The position numbers and the translations under genes are program-made. The notes below the pieces were generated by a model that worked only from the letters and a program-made list of their open reading frames with translations, made no database searches and was not told the origin of the DNA. Source: Chryseobacterium gleum (GTDB taxonomy: Bacteria; Bacteroidota; Bacteroidia; UBA10329). From it: a DNA stretch of 64,000 nucleotides. Of the stretch, positions 16,053 through 25,261 are shown piece after piece (the first letter of the stretch is position 1; each line of letters begins with the position of its first letter). Where the stretch lies: NCBI GenBank assembly GCA_945903645.1, contig CAMDOM010000004.1, forward strand, positions 1-64,000, read 5' to 3'.

Positions 16053-17984
16053 ATGAAAAAAAAATTACTTACGTTATCCTTCGGTTTGCTAGGGTTGGCC
16101 TCTGCTAATCAAACCTATGCCCAGCGCCAATGTGGTGTGGTTGAATACCACGAAATGCTGAAAGCACAAGACCCAAACTTTGAGGAAAACCAAAGTCGTA
16201 TTGAAGATTTTACCCAGCGTTTTATAGATGAAGGCGGCCACCTAAGCCAACGCGCAGTGGTTACCATTCCAGTAGTATTTCACGTTGTGTATGGTACAAC
16301 AGCCGAAAACATTAGTGATGCCCAAATTCAATCGCAATTGGCGATACTCAATGCAGATTTTCGCAAACTAAATGCCGATGCTAGCCTTATTCCTGCTGCA
16401 TTTTCTGGCGTGGCATCTGACGTAGAAATTCAGTTTTGCCTTGCCACAGTTGACCCTAATGGCGCAGCCACTACTGGCATTGTACGGAAAAGCACCACCG
16501 TGGCTTCTTTTTCGAGCAACAACGCTGTGAAGTACACTGCCAATGGAGGTTCTAACGCTTGGCCATCTGCCAGCTACCTCAACTTTTGGGTATGCGACCT
16601 AGGCTCTAGCTTGTTGGGCTATGCGCAGTTTCCTGGTGGTGCTGCTGCCACAGATGGTGTAGTGTGTAACTACACTGCAGTTGGCAATATAGGTACTGCC
16701 TCTGCTCCGTTTAATAAAGGCCGCACAGCCACCCACGAAGTAGGCCATTGGCTTAACCTTCGTCACATTTGGGGCGATGCTACGTGCGGCAGCGACCTTG
16801 TAAGCGATACCCCTACGCACAACACATCAAACACAGGTTGCCCAGCTTATCCGCATTACAGCACCTGCACTGGTACACCTACAGAGCAAACCATGAACTA
16901 CATGGATTACACCGATGATGCGTGCATGTACATGTTTACCGCAGGTCAAAAAGCTAGAGCAACGGCCTTGTTTGTTTCGGGCGGAGCGCGTGCAAGTTTG
17001 CTTACTAGCGCAGGTTGTGGCACAGTAACTCCGGTGGCATGTGCTGTTCCAAGCGGATTGGCTACTTCGGTCATCACTGCAAGCAGTGCTACATTATCGT
17101 GGTCGGCTGTTTCGGGTGCTACTTCCTATGATGTGCAATACCGCGTAGCTGCTGGCACATGGACCACTGGCAACGTAGCTGGTACAAGTGCTAACCTTAC
17201 GGGTCTAAGTGCTGCTACAGGCTACGAATGGTCGGTTCGGGCCAATTGCGCTTCGGGCATCAGCGCCTATTCGGGCAATGCCACGTTTACTACAACTAGC
17301 TCTACTCCTGTTACTTGCACAAACGATAGCTACGAAACCAACGAAACGTTTGCCACAGCAAAAACGCTAACGGTGAACACCACCTACAGCACTATAAAAC
17401 TTTGCAGTGCCGATGTGGATTGGTTCAAGTTTACTAGCAGTTCCACACAAAGAAAAGTTCGTGTGCGCCTCACCAACCTTCCTGCCGACTATGATTTGGA
17501 GTTGTACAACTCGGCTGGCACCTTACTTGGTCGCAGCGAAAATAATGGAACTACCAACGAAGGTGTGTATTACAACGCAAGCAGCACAGGCACCTATTAC
17601 GTGAAAGTGTATGGCTACAATGGCGCAGCAAGCAACACTGCTTATTCCATTCGTTGTGAACGTCAGAAAAACAACTACACCACCACAGATCGTTTGAATG
17701 GTGAGGACGAAAGCGCTATCGAATTGTCAACTAGCCTTGCTTTCACTGCTTTCCCAAATCCAACCAACGACATGATGAACCTAATGGTGAATGGTGGCAC
17801 TGGAGACCTTATTACCATACAGGTGTATGACATGAGTGGTCGCATTGTGCAATCCCTAACCAGCGCATATGGCACTGATGGTGTGAATGTGCATTTCGAT
17901 ATGAGCAGCCTGAAAGGCGGATTGTATCTCATTGAAGTAAACAACGGAGAAGAGCGCACCACGCAACGTGTGATGCGTAATTAA
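16053..17984 (+). CDS. Secreted M43-family metalloprotease with FN3, PPC and T9SS domains
   Basis: A signal peptide (MKKKLLTLSFGLLGLASANQ) is followed by a propeptide and then a pappalysin/cytophagalysin-type zinc protease domain. The zinc site is HEVGHWLNLRHIWGD (about residues 228-242) and the Met-turn is MNYMDYTDD. Two accessory domains follow: a fibronectin type III domain (about 330-420) and a bacterial pre-peptidase C-terminal domain (about 430-540, VDWFKFTSSSTQRKVRVRL). The end is a type A T9SS sorting domain (FPNPTNDMMNLMV...GGLYLIEVNNGE). The enzyme should be released or anchored outside the cell and degrade proteins or peptides. A strong terminator lies 22 nt after the stop. Confidence 0.93.
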   Translation: MKKKLLTLSFGLLGLASANQTYAQRQCGVVEYHEMLKAQDPNFEENQSRIEDFTQRFIDEGGHLSQRAVVTIPVVFHVVYGTTAENISDAQIQSQLAILNADFRKLNADASLIPAAFSGVASDVEIQFCLATVDPNGAATTGIVRKSTTVASFSSNNAVKYTANGGSNAWPSASYLNFWVCDLGSSLLGYAQFPGGAAATDGVVCNYTAVGNIGTASAPFNKGRTATHEVGHWLNLRHIWGDATCGSDLVSDTPTHNTSNTGCPAYPHYSTCTGTPTEQTMNYMDYTDDACMYMFTAGQKARATALFVSGGARASLLTSAGCGTVTPVACAVPSGLATSVITASSATLSWSAVSGATSYDVQYRVAAGTWTTGNVAGTSANLTGLSAATGYEWSVRANCASGISAYSGNATFTTTSSTPVTCTNDSYETNETFATAKTLTVNTTYSTIKLCSADVDWFKFTSSSTQRKVRVRLTNLPADYDLELYNSAGTLLGRSENNGTTNEGVYYNASSTGTYYVKVYGYNGAASNTAYSIRCERQKNNYTTTDRLNGEDESAIELSTSLAFTAFPNPTNDMMNLMVNGGTGDLITIQVYDMSGRIVQSLTSAYGTDGVNVHFDMSSLKGGLYLIEVNNGEERTTQRVMRN

Positions 17985-18006
17985 TCTCCCATTTCGTGTA
18001 AATCAA

Positions 18007-18040
18007 AGACCTCATCGCGCAAGTGATGGGGTCTTTTTTT
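18007..18040 (+). terminator. Rho-independent terminator after the M43 gene
   Basis: AGACCTCATC (18007-18016) pairs with GATGGGGTCT (18025-18034), with one G-T pair and an 8-nt loop. A run of seven or more T follows directly. It ends the M43 transcript before the CotH gene's own promoter region. Confidence 0.9.
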
Positions 18041-18147
18041 GTTCGAGAAAAACAGTCCAGTCTGCGGGTAACAGGAATTTTCTTTTCTCCCATTTGAAAC
18101 GCAACCCCTGCGTAGCTTTCCACCTTCGTAGCAGAACATTCTTCCAG

Positions 18148-20811
18148 ATGAAAAAAGCTTTACTTAAATGTGCATTCCTTTTGGCGTTGGTTCCGCTTGG
18201 AGTTTTGGCACAAACCACCAGTCATTGGGAAACATTGGTGCAGGATAATGTGCAATGGCGCTACCGCATACCCACAACTCTCGTTAATGCCACTTGGAAA
18301 AACATAACCTACAATGATGCCGCTTGGAGTATAGGCACAGGAGGAATAGGCTATGGCGATGGCGATGATAGCACAGACATAGCCAACACCACCACCTCGG
18401 TGTATATGCGCCATACATTTCAAATTGTGGATGCATCTGACATTGTAGAACTGCGCTTAGCTGTGGATTATGACGATGCCTATGTGGCCTATTTGAATGG
18501 TGTGGAAGTATCGCGCAGAAACATTGGAACCGTGGGTACGCTAGTACCCTTTTCCGATTTGGCCTTTGATCAACATGAAGCTACATTATACCAAGGGTTT
18601 GCACCCGATATAAATGTGATAGACCCTGCATTGCTCACCACCGGTACCAACGTATTGGCCGTACAAATTCACAATCAATTCTCGGGATCGTCCGACCTTA
18701 CAGGAAGGCCATTCCTTATTGCAGGTATTGCCAGCAGTGCCATAAACTACTCGCCCACTCCCGACTGGTTTGTGACGCCTACCCTACTCATTTCCGAGTT
18801 GCCCATAGTGGTGTTGAATACGCTGAATCAGGAAATAATGGACGATCCACGCATTGTAATAGAAATGGGCATTATAGATAATGGCGCAGGAAACCTCAAC
18901 ACCGAAACCGACCCGTTTAATGCCTACAATGGATTGATAAGTATTGAAGTGCGGGGCTCTAGTTCTCAGGGATTCCCAAAAAAGCAATATGCCTTAGAAA
19001 CCCAAGATGCCCTTGGCAATTCGCTGGATGTGCCACTTCTTGGACTGCCCGTAGAAAATGATTGGATACTGCATGCACCCTTTAGCGACAAAACCCTAAT
19101 GCGCAATTATCTCACCTACAATTGGTGGCGCGAAATGGGCTGGTATACCACCCGAACACGCTATTGCGAAGTGATACTGAACGGAGAATACCAAGGCATC
19201 TATCTACTGTTTGAACAAATTAAATGGGACAACGACCGCGTGGACATTGAAAAAATGGACACCAACGATAACGCAGGCGATTCGCTTACCGGTGGCTACA
19301 TATTTAAGGTGGACAAAACCACCGGAAGCGGTCAATACGACTGGGGTTCGCATGTGGTAGATTTTCAAGGCCAGCCCAAAAATGTGCCTTATCAATATGA
19401 CTATCCCAACCGCGATAGCATTACCACAGAACAAGAAAACTACTTGCAGCAATTTGTATACGACTGGGAACAAGCTCTTATTGACCCCACGTTTATGGAT
19501 GCCGAAGTGGGCTACCGCAAATACATGGATGTAAATTCATTCATCGATTTCTTCCTAATTCAAGAAATCACCAAAAACGTGGATGGTTATCGCTTAAGCA
19601 ATTACCTCAACAAGCAACGCGATTCGCGCGGAGGCAAGCTGCAAGCTGGTCCTGCCTGGGATTTTAACATTACCCTAGGCAATGCAGATTATTGTGGCGG
19701 TGGAGAAACAGATGGTTGGGCGTTGGATTTCCCTTGCGACCCATCAGTTATTCCCTTTTGGTGGCATAGAATGCAGCAAGATCCTGTGTATCAAAACCAA
19801 GTACAATGCCGATGGGCAGAGCTTCGCACAGGATTTTTAAGTAACGATAGTATTGATGCCAAAATAGATTCGACCGTGCAGCTATTGGGCACTGCAGTAG
19901 ATAGAAATTTCGTGCGCTGGCCGGTGTTTGGAACCTATGTTTGGCCCAATAATTTTATTGGAAACACGTATCAGGAAGAAATTGACTACCTCAAAAGTTG
20001 GATGTCGCAACGCGTTGCATGGCTCGATGCCAATATTGGTAGCCCAGCTAATGCCTGCGAATCGGCTTTTCAACCCGATGTTACCGTTTCGGAAATCAAC
20101 TACAATTCGGCCAATAACTTAGATACCGATGATTGGTTTGAGCTTCAAAACTTAACTTCCATCCCACTCGACATCTCCTTTTGGACGTTGAAAGACGGGA
20201 ATGAATTCAACACCTTTACTTTTCCAATGGGAACCAGCATCTTGCCCGATAGCTTCCTTGTGGTGATGGCAAACACAGCATTGTTTTCGGCCATCCGCCC
20301 AGAGGTAACCAATCGCGTAGGACAATTCAACTGGGGCATGGGCAATGGTGGCGATAGCTTTACCCTCCATGATTTTGAGAACAACTTGGTGCTATCCATG
20401 GCCTTTGACGACCAAGCACCTTGGCCCTTGGCTCCAGATGGCAACAGCGAAACCTTGGAAAAGTGGGATTGGGCCACCGACCTCAACGACCCTGCAAGTT
20501 GGCGCGCGGGCTGTTCGGCTGGCTCGCCCGGCAGGTCATATACCACCTGTCTGTTTGTGGGCACAGAAACTCCAAATGCCGAAGCCAACTTTGGGCTATT
20601 TCCCAATCCTGCCAGCAATCAATGTTGGGTAGCATTAGATAAGCCTGCTACAGTTTGGATATACAATTCAGTGGGGCAGCAAATGCTTTCTCAAGCTGTT
20701 CAGGCCGGCACTAGCTCCATTGCTATTAATACCCTTTCCGAAGGGCTCTACATTATCCGCGCAGAAACCGCTGATGGAGAGCGGTTTGCCAAGCAATTGG
20801 TGATTTATTAA
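18148..20811 (+). CDS. Secreted CotH kinase-family protein with lamin-tail and T9SS domains
   Basis: Start ATG 18148 gives a proper signal peptide (MKKALLKCAFLLALVPLGVL); the frame is open upstream but those 18 codons are not signal-like. After about 230 residues of beta-rich sequence comes a CotH domain. Its motifs are EVRGSSSQGFPKKQYALE, YLLFEQIKWDNDRVDI, GGYIFKVDK and AGPAWDFNITLGN. CotH proteins are atypical protein kinases first known from spore coats. A lamin-tail domain (VSEINYNSANNLDTDDWFEL) follows near residue 650, and the end is a type A T9SS domain (FPNPASNQCW...EGLYIIRAE). The protein is 888 residues long. A TAGCTTTC box lies at 18113-18120. Any kinase target would be outside the cell. 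Confidence 0.9.
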   Translation: MKKALLKCAFLLALVPLGVLAQTTSHWETLVQDNVQWRYRIPTTLVNATWKNITYNDAAWSIGTGGIGYGDGDDSTDIANTTTSVYMRHTFQIVDASDIVELRLAVDYDDAYVAYLNGVEVSRRNIGTVGTLVPFSDLAFDQHEATLYQGFAPDINVIDPALLTTGTNVLAVQIHNQFSGSSDLTGRPFLIAGIASSAINYSPTPDWFVTPTLLISELPIVVLNTLNQEIMDDPRIVIEMGIIDNGAGNLNTETDPFNAYNGLISIEVRGSSSQGFPKKQYALETQDALGNSLDVPLLGLPVENDWILHAPFSDKTLMRNYLTYNWWREMGWYTTRTRYCEVILNGEYQGIYLLFEQIKWDNDRVDIEKMDTNDNAGDSLTGGYIFKVDKTTGSGQYDWGSHVVDFQGQPKNVPYQYDYPNRDSITTEQENYLQQFVYDWEQALIDPTFMDAEVGYRKYMDVNSFIDFFLIQEITKNVDGYRLSNYLNKQRDSRGGKLQAGPAWDFNITLGNADYCGGGETDGWALDFPCDPSVIPFWWHRMQQDPVYQNQVQCRWAELRTGFLSNDSIDAKIDSTVQLLGTAVDRNFVRWPVFGTYVWPNNFIGNTYQEEIDYLKSWMSQRVAWLDANIGSPANACESAFQPDVTVSEINYNSANNLDTDDWFELQNLTSIPLDISFWTLKDGNEFNTFTFPMGTSILPDSFLVVMANTALFSAIRPEVTNRVGQFNWGMGNGGDSFTLHDFENNLVLSMAFDDQAPWPLAPDGNSETLEKWDWATDLNDPASWRAGCSAGSPGRSYTTCLFVGTETPNAEANFGLFPNPASNQCWVALDKPATVWIYNSVGQQMLSQAVQAGTSSIAINTLSEGLYIIRAETADGERFAKQLVIY

Positions 20812-20967
20812 CCCATTTCAAGAAATTAGAGATGGCCCTTGCGCCATCATCGCTCAGTTTAGCGCGGGCGGATAGGCAGTTTATTAGCTGTAGTATGCTA
20901 TTTCAGCGCCCGAATTAAGTTATCATTATCAATAGACTGCGTTTGATATTGCCCTGTAAGTGAGGTA

Positions 20968-20975
20968 TACTTTTG
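20968..20975 (+). promoter_or_regulatory. -7 box of the glycine-rich T9SS gene (TACTTTTG)
   Basis: This is a perfect TAnnTTTG match 47 nt upstream of the GTG start at 21023. A short inverted repeat, GATGGC/GCCATC (20831-20836 and 20843-20848), follows the CotH gene and lacks a T tract. Confidence 0.55.
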
Positions 20976-21022
20976 CGGCTTCGTAGCCAAAAATTTGAAA
21001 TGGCAAGAAATCATTCTTTTAG

Positions 21023-24000
21023 GTGACACGTTATTTCTTTAGTGCTAGTTTGATTTTCCTTTTTTTAAGTGGTGTATGTTCAAGCCATTTAACTGCCCAA
21101 GAATGTGGAATAATCTATGTCTCTATTAATGGTGCTTCATCTGGCATCACTGGCACACAAGCCAACCCTGCAACCCTTGATTATGGCCTTACCTTAGTTA
21201 GCCCCACAAGTGCCGTTCTGCGACTTTCCAATGGCTTATACACTATAAATAATGAAATTGCACTCTCCTCGGGGGTAACCTTGGAGGGAGGATTTGACCC
21301 TGCAACATGGATTAAAGATAACAGCGGTTCCACCATCATCAGAAGAACGGCACTCAATCCTCGGCCTGCTCCAATCAATGCAATCATCGCGTTTTCAGGT
21401 GTTAACATCAACGGATTTAGTTTGCACGAAATCACCATTAACGTGGATGATGCCCCGCCATCTTCTGGTCTCAATCCACAAGGTTTTACTGTTTATGGCA
21501 TCTATCTAAACAATTGCTCAGACTATTTGGTATCACGCTGCGAGGTTACTACGGGCGATGGCAGCCAAGGCCAATCTGGAGTGAATGGACAGGTTGGGGC
21601 TGCTGGTTCCAATGGTGCAAACGGCCAAGATGGAGACCCTGACAATCAGAATTTTAATACTGCTACATCAATAGCACAAGGCGGAGTATCGCCCTGTGGA
21701 TGCAACGGTGGTGCAGGCGGCAAAGGAGGCTGGTCTGGCAACAACGTTGGTCTTGTTGGTCAAGCAGGAGGATGCACCGGTGGAACTGGTGGCGCTGCAG
21801 GGCAGAATTTCTGCTCGTCTAACTGTAGTCATCCTGCCAGTGCAAATGGAGGTATTGGACAAGCTGGCTCCACTGGAACAGTTGGGGCCAACGGTGCTGC
21901 AGCTTCTGCAGGGGCGGTAACAAACAATTATTGGATAGCGGGCGGACAGGGAGGTCAAGGTGGTGATGGAGCCTGCGGTGCAGGTGGTGGCGGTGGTGGT
22001 GGTGGTGGTTCGGAATCGGGCTTCCTATGCGATGACGGCTCTGGCGCTGATGGTGCTGGTGGCGGTGGCGGTGGTGGCACGGGGGGCACAGGTGGATATG
22101 GCGGGGGTGCATCGCTCTGCATATTTGTTACCGCCAATGGAGCCAATGGCATGGTGCAAGACTGTGCGCTGAATCCTGGGCTAGGTGGTGCAGGAGGCAC
22201 AGGTAGTGCGGGTGGCACAGGAGGTATTGGTGGCACGGGTGGCACAGGTGGTGGTGGTAGCTGCGATGTAGGTTCGGGTGGCAATGGGGGCAATGGCGGA
22301 AATGGCGGAAATGGTGGCAGCGGCAGTGCAGGGGCCAGCGGAATTTCTGTGGCTATTCTGGAGGCATCGGGCCAGCCCGTTGCAGCTATCAATAACAACG
22401 GAGTGCCGGGCAATCCACCTTTGATAACGGTGCAAAGCAGCGGATGCACAAATTCGGATGTAGTTTTCACATCAACATCTTCTGGCAATTGGGATTTTGG
22501 CGTAGGAGCAGTTCCGCAGACTGCCACGGCAACCAGCGGACCAGTTACCGTATCATATTCCACGTTAGGGCTGCGTTCTATAACGTTTAACGGAACAGTG
22601 CTCAACGCATTCGTCAACATTTTCAACAATGGGCCCACTTTACCGTCCATAACCCCTGCTTCTCCAACACTTGACCTTGGATGTCCATACACCTTTACTA
22701 CCTCATTGCAAGGCGTGCAGTATGATTGGAATTTTGGCGCAACAGCCAACCCCGCTGTCGCATCAGGCCCATTAGTGACCACAACACCCAATATTATTTT
22801 CAACACTCCTGGAAGCTATTGGGTGCGAGTAACGGTGCAGACTGCCTGTTGTGGCCCAGTCACGGATTCTACCTTAGTAACCGTGCAGCTTAACGCATTT
22901 GATATTGCTCTTTCTCCAGCAGCATTAAGCCTTTGCGAGGGCGAAAGCGTCACACTTGCTGCTCTGCCAAACACCTACGCCAGTTATGAATTCTTTTTAG
23001 ATGGCGTATCGGTTCAAGCAGGACCAGGCAACACATTGACCAGTAGCACGCTGCAAACAGGAGATAGTATTTGGGTAGAAGCTTTTGCAGGAAGCTGTTT
23101 TACCAACCCGAGCGATACTGTAGTGGCTACGGTTACACCGCTTCCTATAGCTACGCTCGTATCCGATGACGCTGACAATACGGTTTGCGAAGGCGATGTT
23201 GTAAGCTTCACCGCCTCACCAGCTGGCATGGACAACTATATATTCCTTGATGGGGTGAACGAATTGGAGAATGGCCCTTTGGGCACGTTTACCCTACCCT
23301 TGTCTGCCTCTGCGAGTGTGCGTGCTGTGGTTACTATAAATGGCTGTACCAGCCAACCTTCGACCCCTGTGAACATTCAGGTTGAACCGTTGCCTGCGGT
23401 ATCAATAGTATCTTCCGTCCCTGGAAACAGTATTTGCGAAGGCGATGCTATTGTATTCACTGCCACTCCTACAGGATTGTTGGATTATGTTTTTGCCGAG
23501 GACGGAATTCCGGTGCAGAATGGTGCATCAAACGTATATCAAACCTCAAGTGCTGTGGATGGGGTTGCTATCACGGTTCAGGCGCAAAGTTCTGCAGGTT
23601 GCATTGGTTCATTTTCTGCTGCCGAGGTCATTACCGTTACCGCCTATCCTGTGGTTACACTTAGCAGTTCGGATGCCGACAATGAACTGTGCGCAGGCGA
23701 ATCATTGACCTTCACGGCCGCTTCTTCTGGATTCAGTCAGTACGTGTTCTTTGAAAATGGGGTGCAGGCACAGTCCTCTTCATCAGAGGTGTGGACCACT
23801 GCCTTGGCTGCTGGCACTAGCAATGTGACAGTGCAGGCTACTCAGTTGGGATGCCAAGGACCTGAGAGCACCCCAATTGCTATAGTGGTCATTCCAGCAC
23901 CCATTGTAGATGCTGGAGTTGCTATTGAGGTTTGCGAAGATGGCCTTGACCAGCCCCTTTTGGGTGGCACACCAGTTGGTGGCGTTTGGACTGGCATTGG

Positions 24001-25126
24001 GGTTAATAGCGGTTTGCCCTTGTTTTCGCCTGCACAGTCGGGCGCAGGGTTATTCAGTTTGGTCTATACCGTTTCTAATGGTAGTTGTTCGGCTAAAGAT
24101 ACCCTTATAGCAACGGTGCATTCTTTGCCAACTGTAGAGGCAGGAACATATGCTCCAGTGTGTGTAGACGCCACTGTTCAGCTGACCGCTAGCGGTGCAC
24201 AGCAATTCTTGTGGTCTCCTGCAAATGGGCTTAGTGCAGTGAATATTACCTCGTCTGTTTTCACAGCAACGCAACCTGGAACATTCCTGTACACCGTTAC
24301 GGGTGTTGATTCCTTGGGCTGTTTTTTTTCGGATGATGTAACACTTGTGGTAGAACCCGTACCTCAGGCATTCTTCGCATCAGAAAATGATGTGTGCCTT
24401 GGTGACTCCTTGGGTTTTACCAACCAATCCGTTCCGCAGACAGGAGTTACCTACCAATGGCTTTTTGGCAATGGATTTGCATCTACCGAAAGCGACCCTT
24501 ATGTGCTTTATCGTGGTGAAGGAACCTTTGGTGTGACGCTTATAGTAACTCAAGGCATTTGCTCGGCACAGTATGTAGACAGCGTTACTGTCCATTCTAG
24601 ACCTGAAGCTGCCTTTAGCCCTACTCCCCGAATGGCTGCTGCCATAATTCCGTTGATTAGTTTTGACAATCTCTCTACGGGTGCAGTGGAATGGGAATGG
24701 GATTTTGGTGATGGATTGGGAACAACAACCGAAGAACATCCCATCTATGCTTTTGCCGACACGGGTTTATACACTGTAAGGTTGATAGCTATAAGCGAAT
24801 ATGGTTGTGAAGACACGACCTACGACCAAATTACCATTACGCCCTATACCACCTTGTATGTGCCAACTGCTTTCTCTCCAGGCACAGATGGCGTTAACGA
24901 CACTTTCAGGGCCTACGGAGAAGATATGAACGCCTATACCATGCAGATTTTTGACCGTTGGGGCCGCGAGCTGTTTGCATCACAAAATATTGCTAGAGGT
25001 TGGGATGGCCGCGAGCGGGGTACGGATAAAGAGCTTCCGATTGGCGTGTATGTGTATCTGATTACCTACGAGGATTTCAGGGGAAGAACCCAGCAAATGG
25101 GAGGCAAGGTCACTCTGATTCGATAA
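21023..25126 (+). CDS. Giant glycine-rich PKD-type secreted protein, T9SS type B
   Basis: GTG 21023 gives a signal peptide (MTRYFFSASLIFLFLSGVCS). An upstream ATG at 21000 is out of frame and soon hits a stop. Residues about 30-185 resemble a right-handed beta-helix. They are followed by about 270 residues of glycine-rich sequence (roughly 185-460) with GGTGG, GGNGGNG and AGGG runs and scattered cysteines. Several Ig/PKD-like modules follow, including repeated CEGD.V.FTA.P units, and PKD signatures such as WEWDFGDG near residue 1230. The last 90 residues form a type B sorting domain: YVPTAFSPGTDGVNDTFR, then FDRWGRELF, GWDGRERG and LPIGVYVYLITYED. This is a surface or released structural protein, perhaps an adhesin; no enzyme motif is seen. 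Confidence 0.9.
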   Translation: MTRYFFSASLIFLFLSGVCSSHLTAQECGIIYVSINGASSGITGTQANPATLDYGLTLVSPTSAVLRLSNGLYTINNEIALSSGVTLEGGFDPATWIKDNSGSTIIRRTALNPRPAPINAIIAFSGVNINGFSLHEITINVDDAPPSSGLNPQGFTVYGIYLNNCSDYLVSRCEVTTGDGSQGQSGVNGQVGAAGSNGANGQDGDPDNQNFNTATSIAQGGVSPCGCNGGAGGKGGWSGNNVGLVGQAGGCTGGTGGAAGQNFCSSNCSHPASANGGIGQAGSTGTVGANGAAASAGAVTNNYWIAGGQGGQGGDGACGAGGGGGGGGGSESGFLCDDGSGADGAGGGGGGGTGGTGGYGGGASLCIFVTANGANGMVQDCALNPGLGGAGGTGSAGGTGGIGGTGGTGGGGSCDVGSGGNGGNGGNGGNGGSGSAGASGISVAILEASGQPVAAINNNGVPGNPPLITVQSSGCTNSDVVFTSTSSGNWDFGVGAVPQTATATSGPVTVSYSTLGLRSITFNGTVLNAFVNIFNNGPTLPSITPASPTLDLGCPYTFTTSLQGVQYDWNFGATANPAVASGPLVTTTPNIIFNTPGSYWVRVTVQTACCGPVTDSTLVTVQLNAFDIALSPAALSLCEGESVTLAALPNTYASYEFFLDGVSVQAGPGNTLTSSTLQTGDSIWVEAFAGSCFTNPSDTVVATVTPLPIATLVSDDADNTVCEGDVVSFTASPAGMDNYIFLDGVNELENGPLGTFTLPLSASASVRAVVTINGCTSQPSTPVNIQVEPLPAVSIVSSVPGNSICEGDAIVFTATPTGLLDYVFAEDGIPVQNGASNVYQTSSAVDGVAITVQAQSSAGCIGSFSAAEVITVTAYPVVTLSSSDADNELCAGESLTFTAASSGFSQYVFFENGVQAQSSSSEVWTTALAAGTSNVTVQATQLGCQGPESTPIAIVVIPAPIVDAGVAIEVCEDGLDQPLLGGTPVGGVWTGIGVNSGLPLFSPAQSGAGLFSLVYTVSNGSCSAKDTLIATVHSLPTVEAGTYAPVCVDATVQLTASGAQQFLWSPANGLSAVNITSSVFTATQPGTFLYTVTGVDSLGCFFSDDVTLVVEPVPQAFFASENDVCLGDSLGFTNQSVPQTGVTYQWLFGNGFASTESDPYVLYRGEGTFGVTLIVTQGICSAQYVDSVTVHSRPEAAFSPTPRMAAAIIPLISFDNLSTGAVEWEWDFGDGLGTTTEEHPIYAFADTGLYTVRLIAISEYGCEDTTYDQITITPYTTLYVPTAFSPGTDGVNDTFRAYGEDMNAYTMQIFDRWGRELFASQNIARGWDGRERGTDKELPIGVYVYLITYEDFRGRTQQMGGKVTLIR
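21560..22350 (+). repeat. Low-complexity glycine-codon (GGN) repeat region
   Basis: This stretch encodes the glycine-rich segment and contains imperfect tandem GGTGGC, GGCACAGGT and AATGGCGGA units, for example at 21983-22012 and 22195-22325. Changes in copy number of 3, 6 or 9 nt would keep the frame. The complementary strand has a long proline-rich open frame (21955-22806), which is a by-product of the repeat. Confidence 0.85.
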
Positions 25127-25261
25127 GCGAAGGGCATAGCGAACCAATTGCCAAGTAACGACAGTATTGCATAAGCAATGCGCTTGTTTTGATTTATTGC
25201 GCTCAGAAAAGGCTAGCTAGTGCATAGGTTGCACATTGGGGAGAGCTACGTTGTGGCAGCC

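Noticed and set aside
20831-20848. GATGGC/GCCATC hairpin after the CotH gene as terminator
   Set aside because: The stem is only 6 bp and no T tract follows; noted but not called.
21955-22806. 283-codon proline-rich open frame on the minus strand
   Set aside because: It is the complement of GGN-rich coding DNA; stops are rare there by composition. It lies wholly within the 1367-residue gene, whose signal peptide and sorting domain are convincing.
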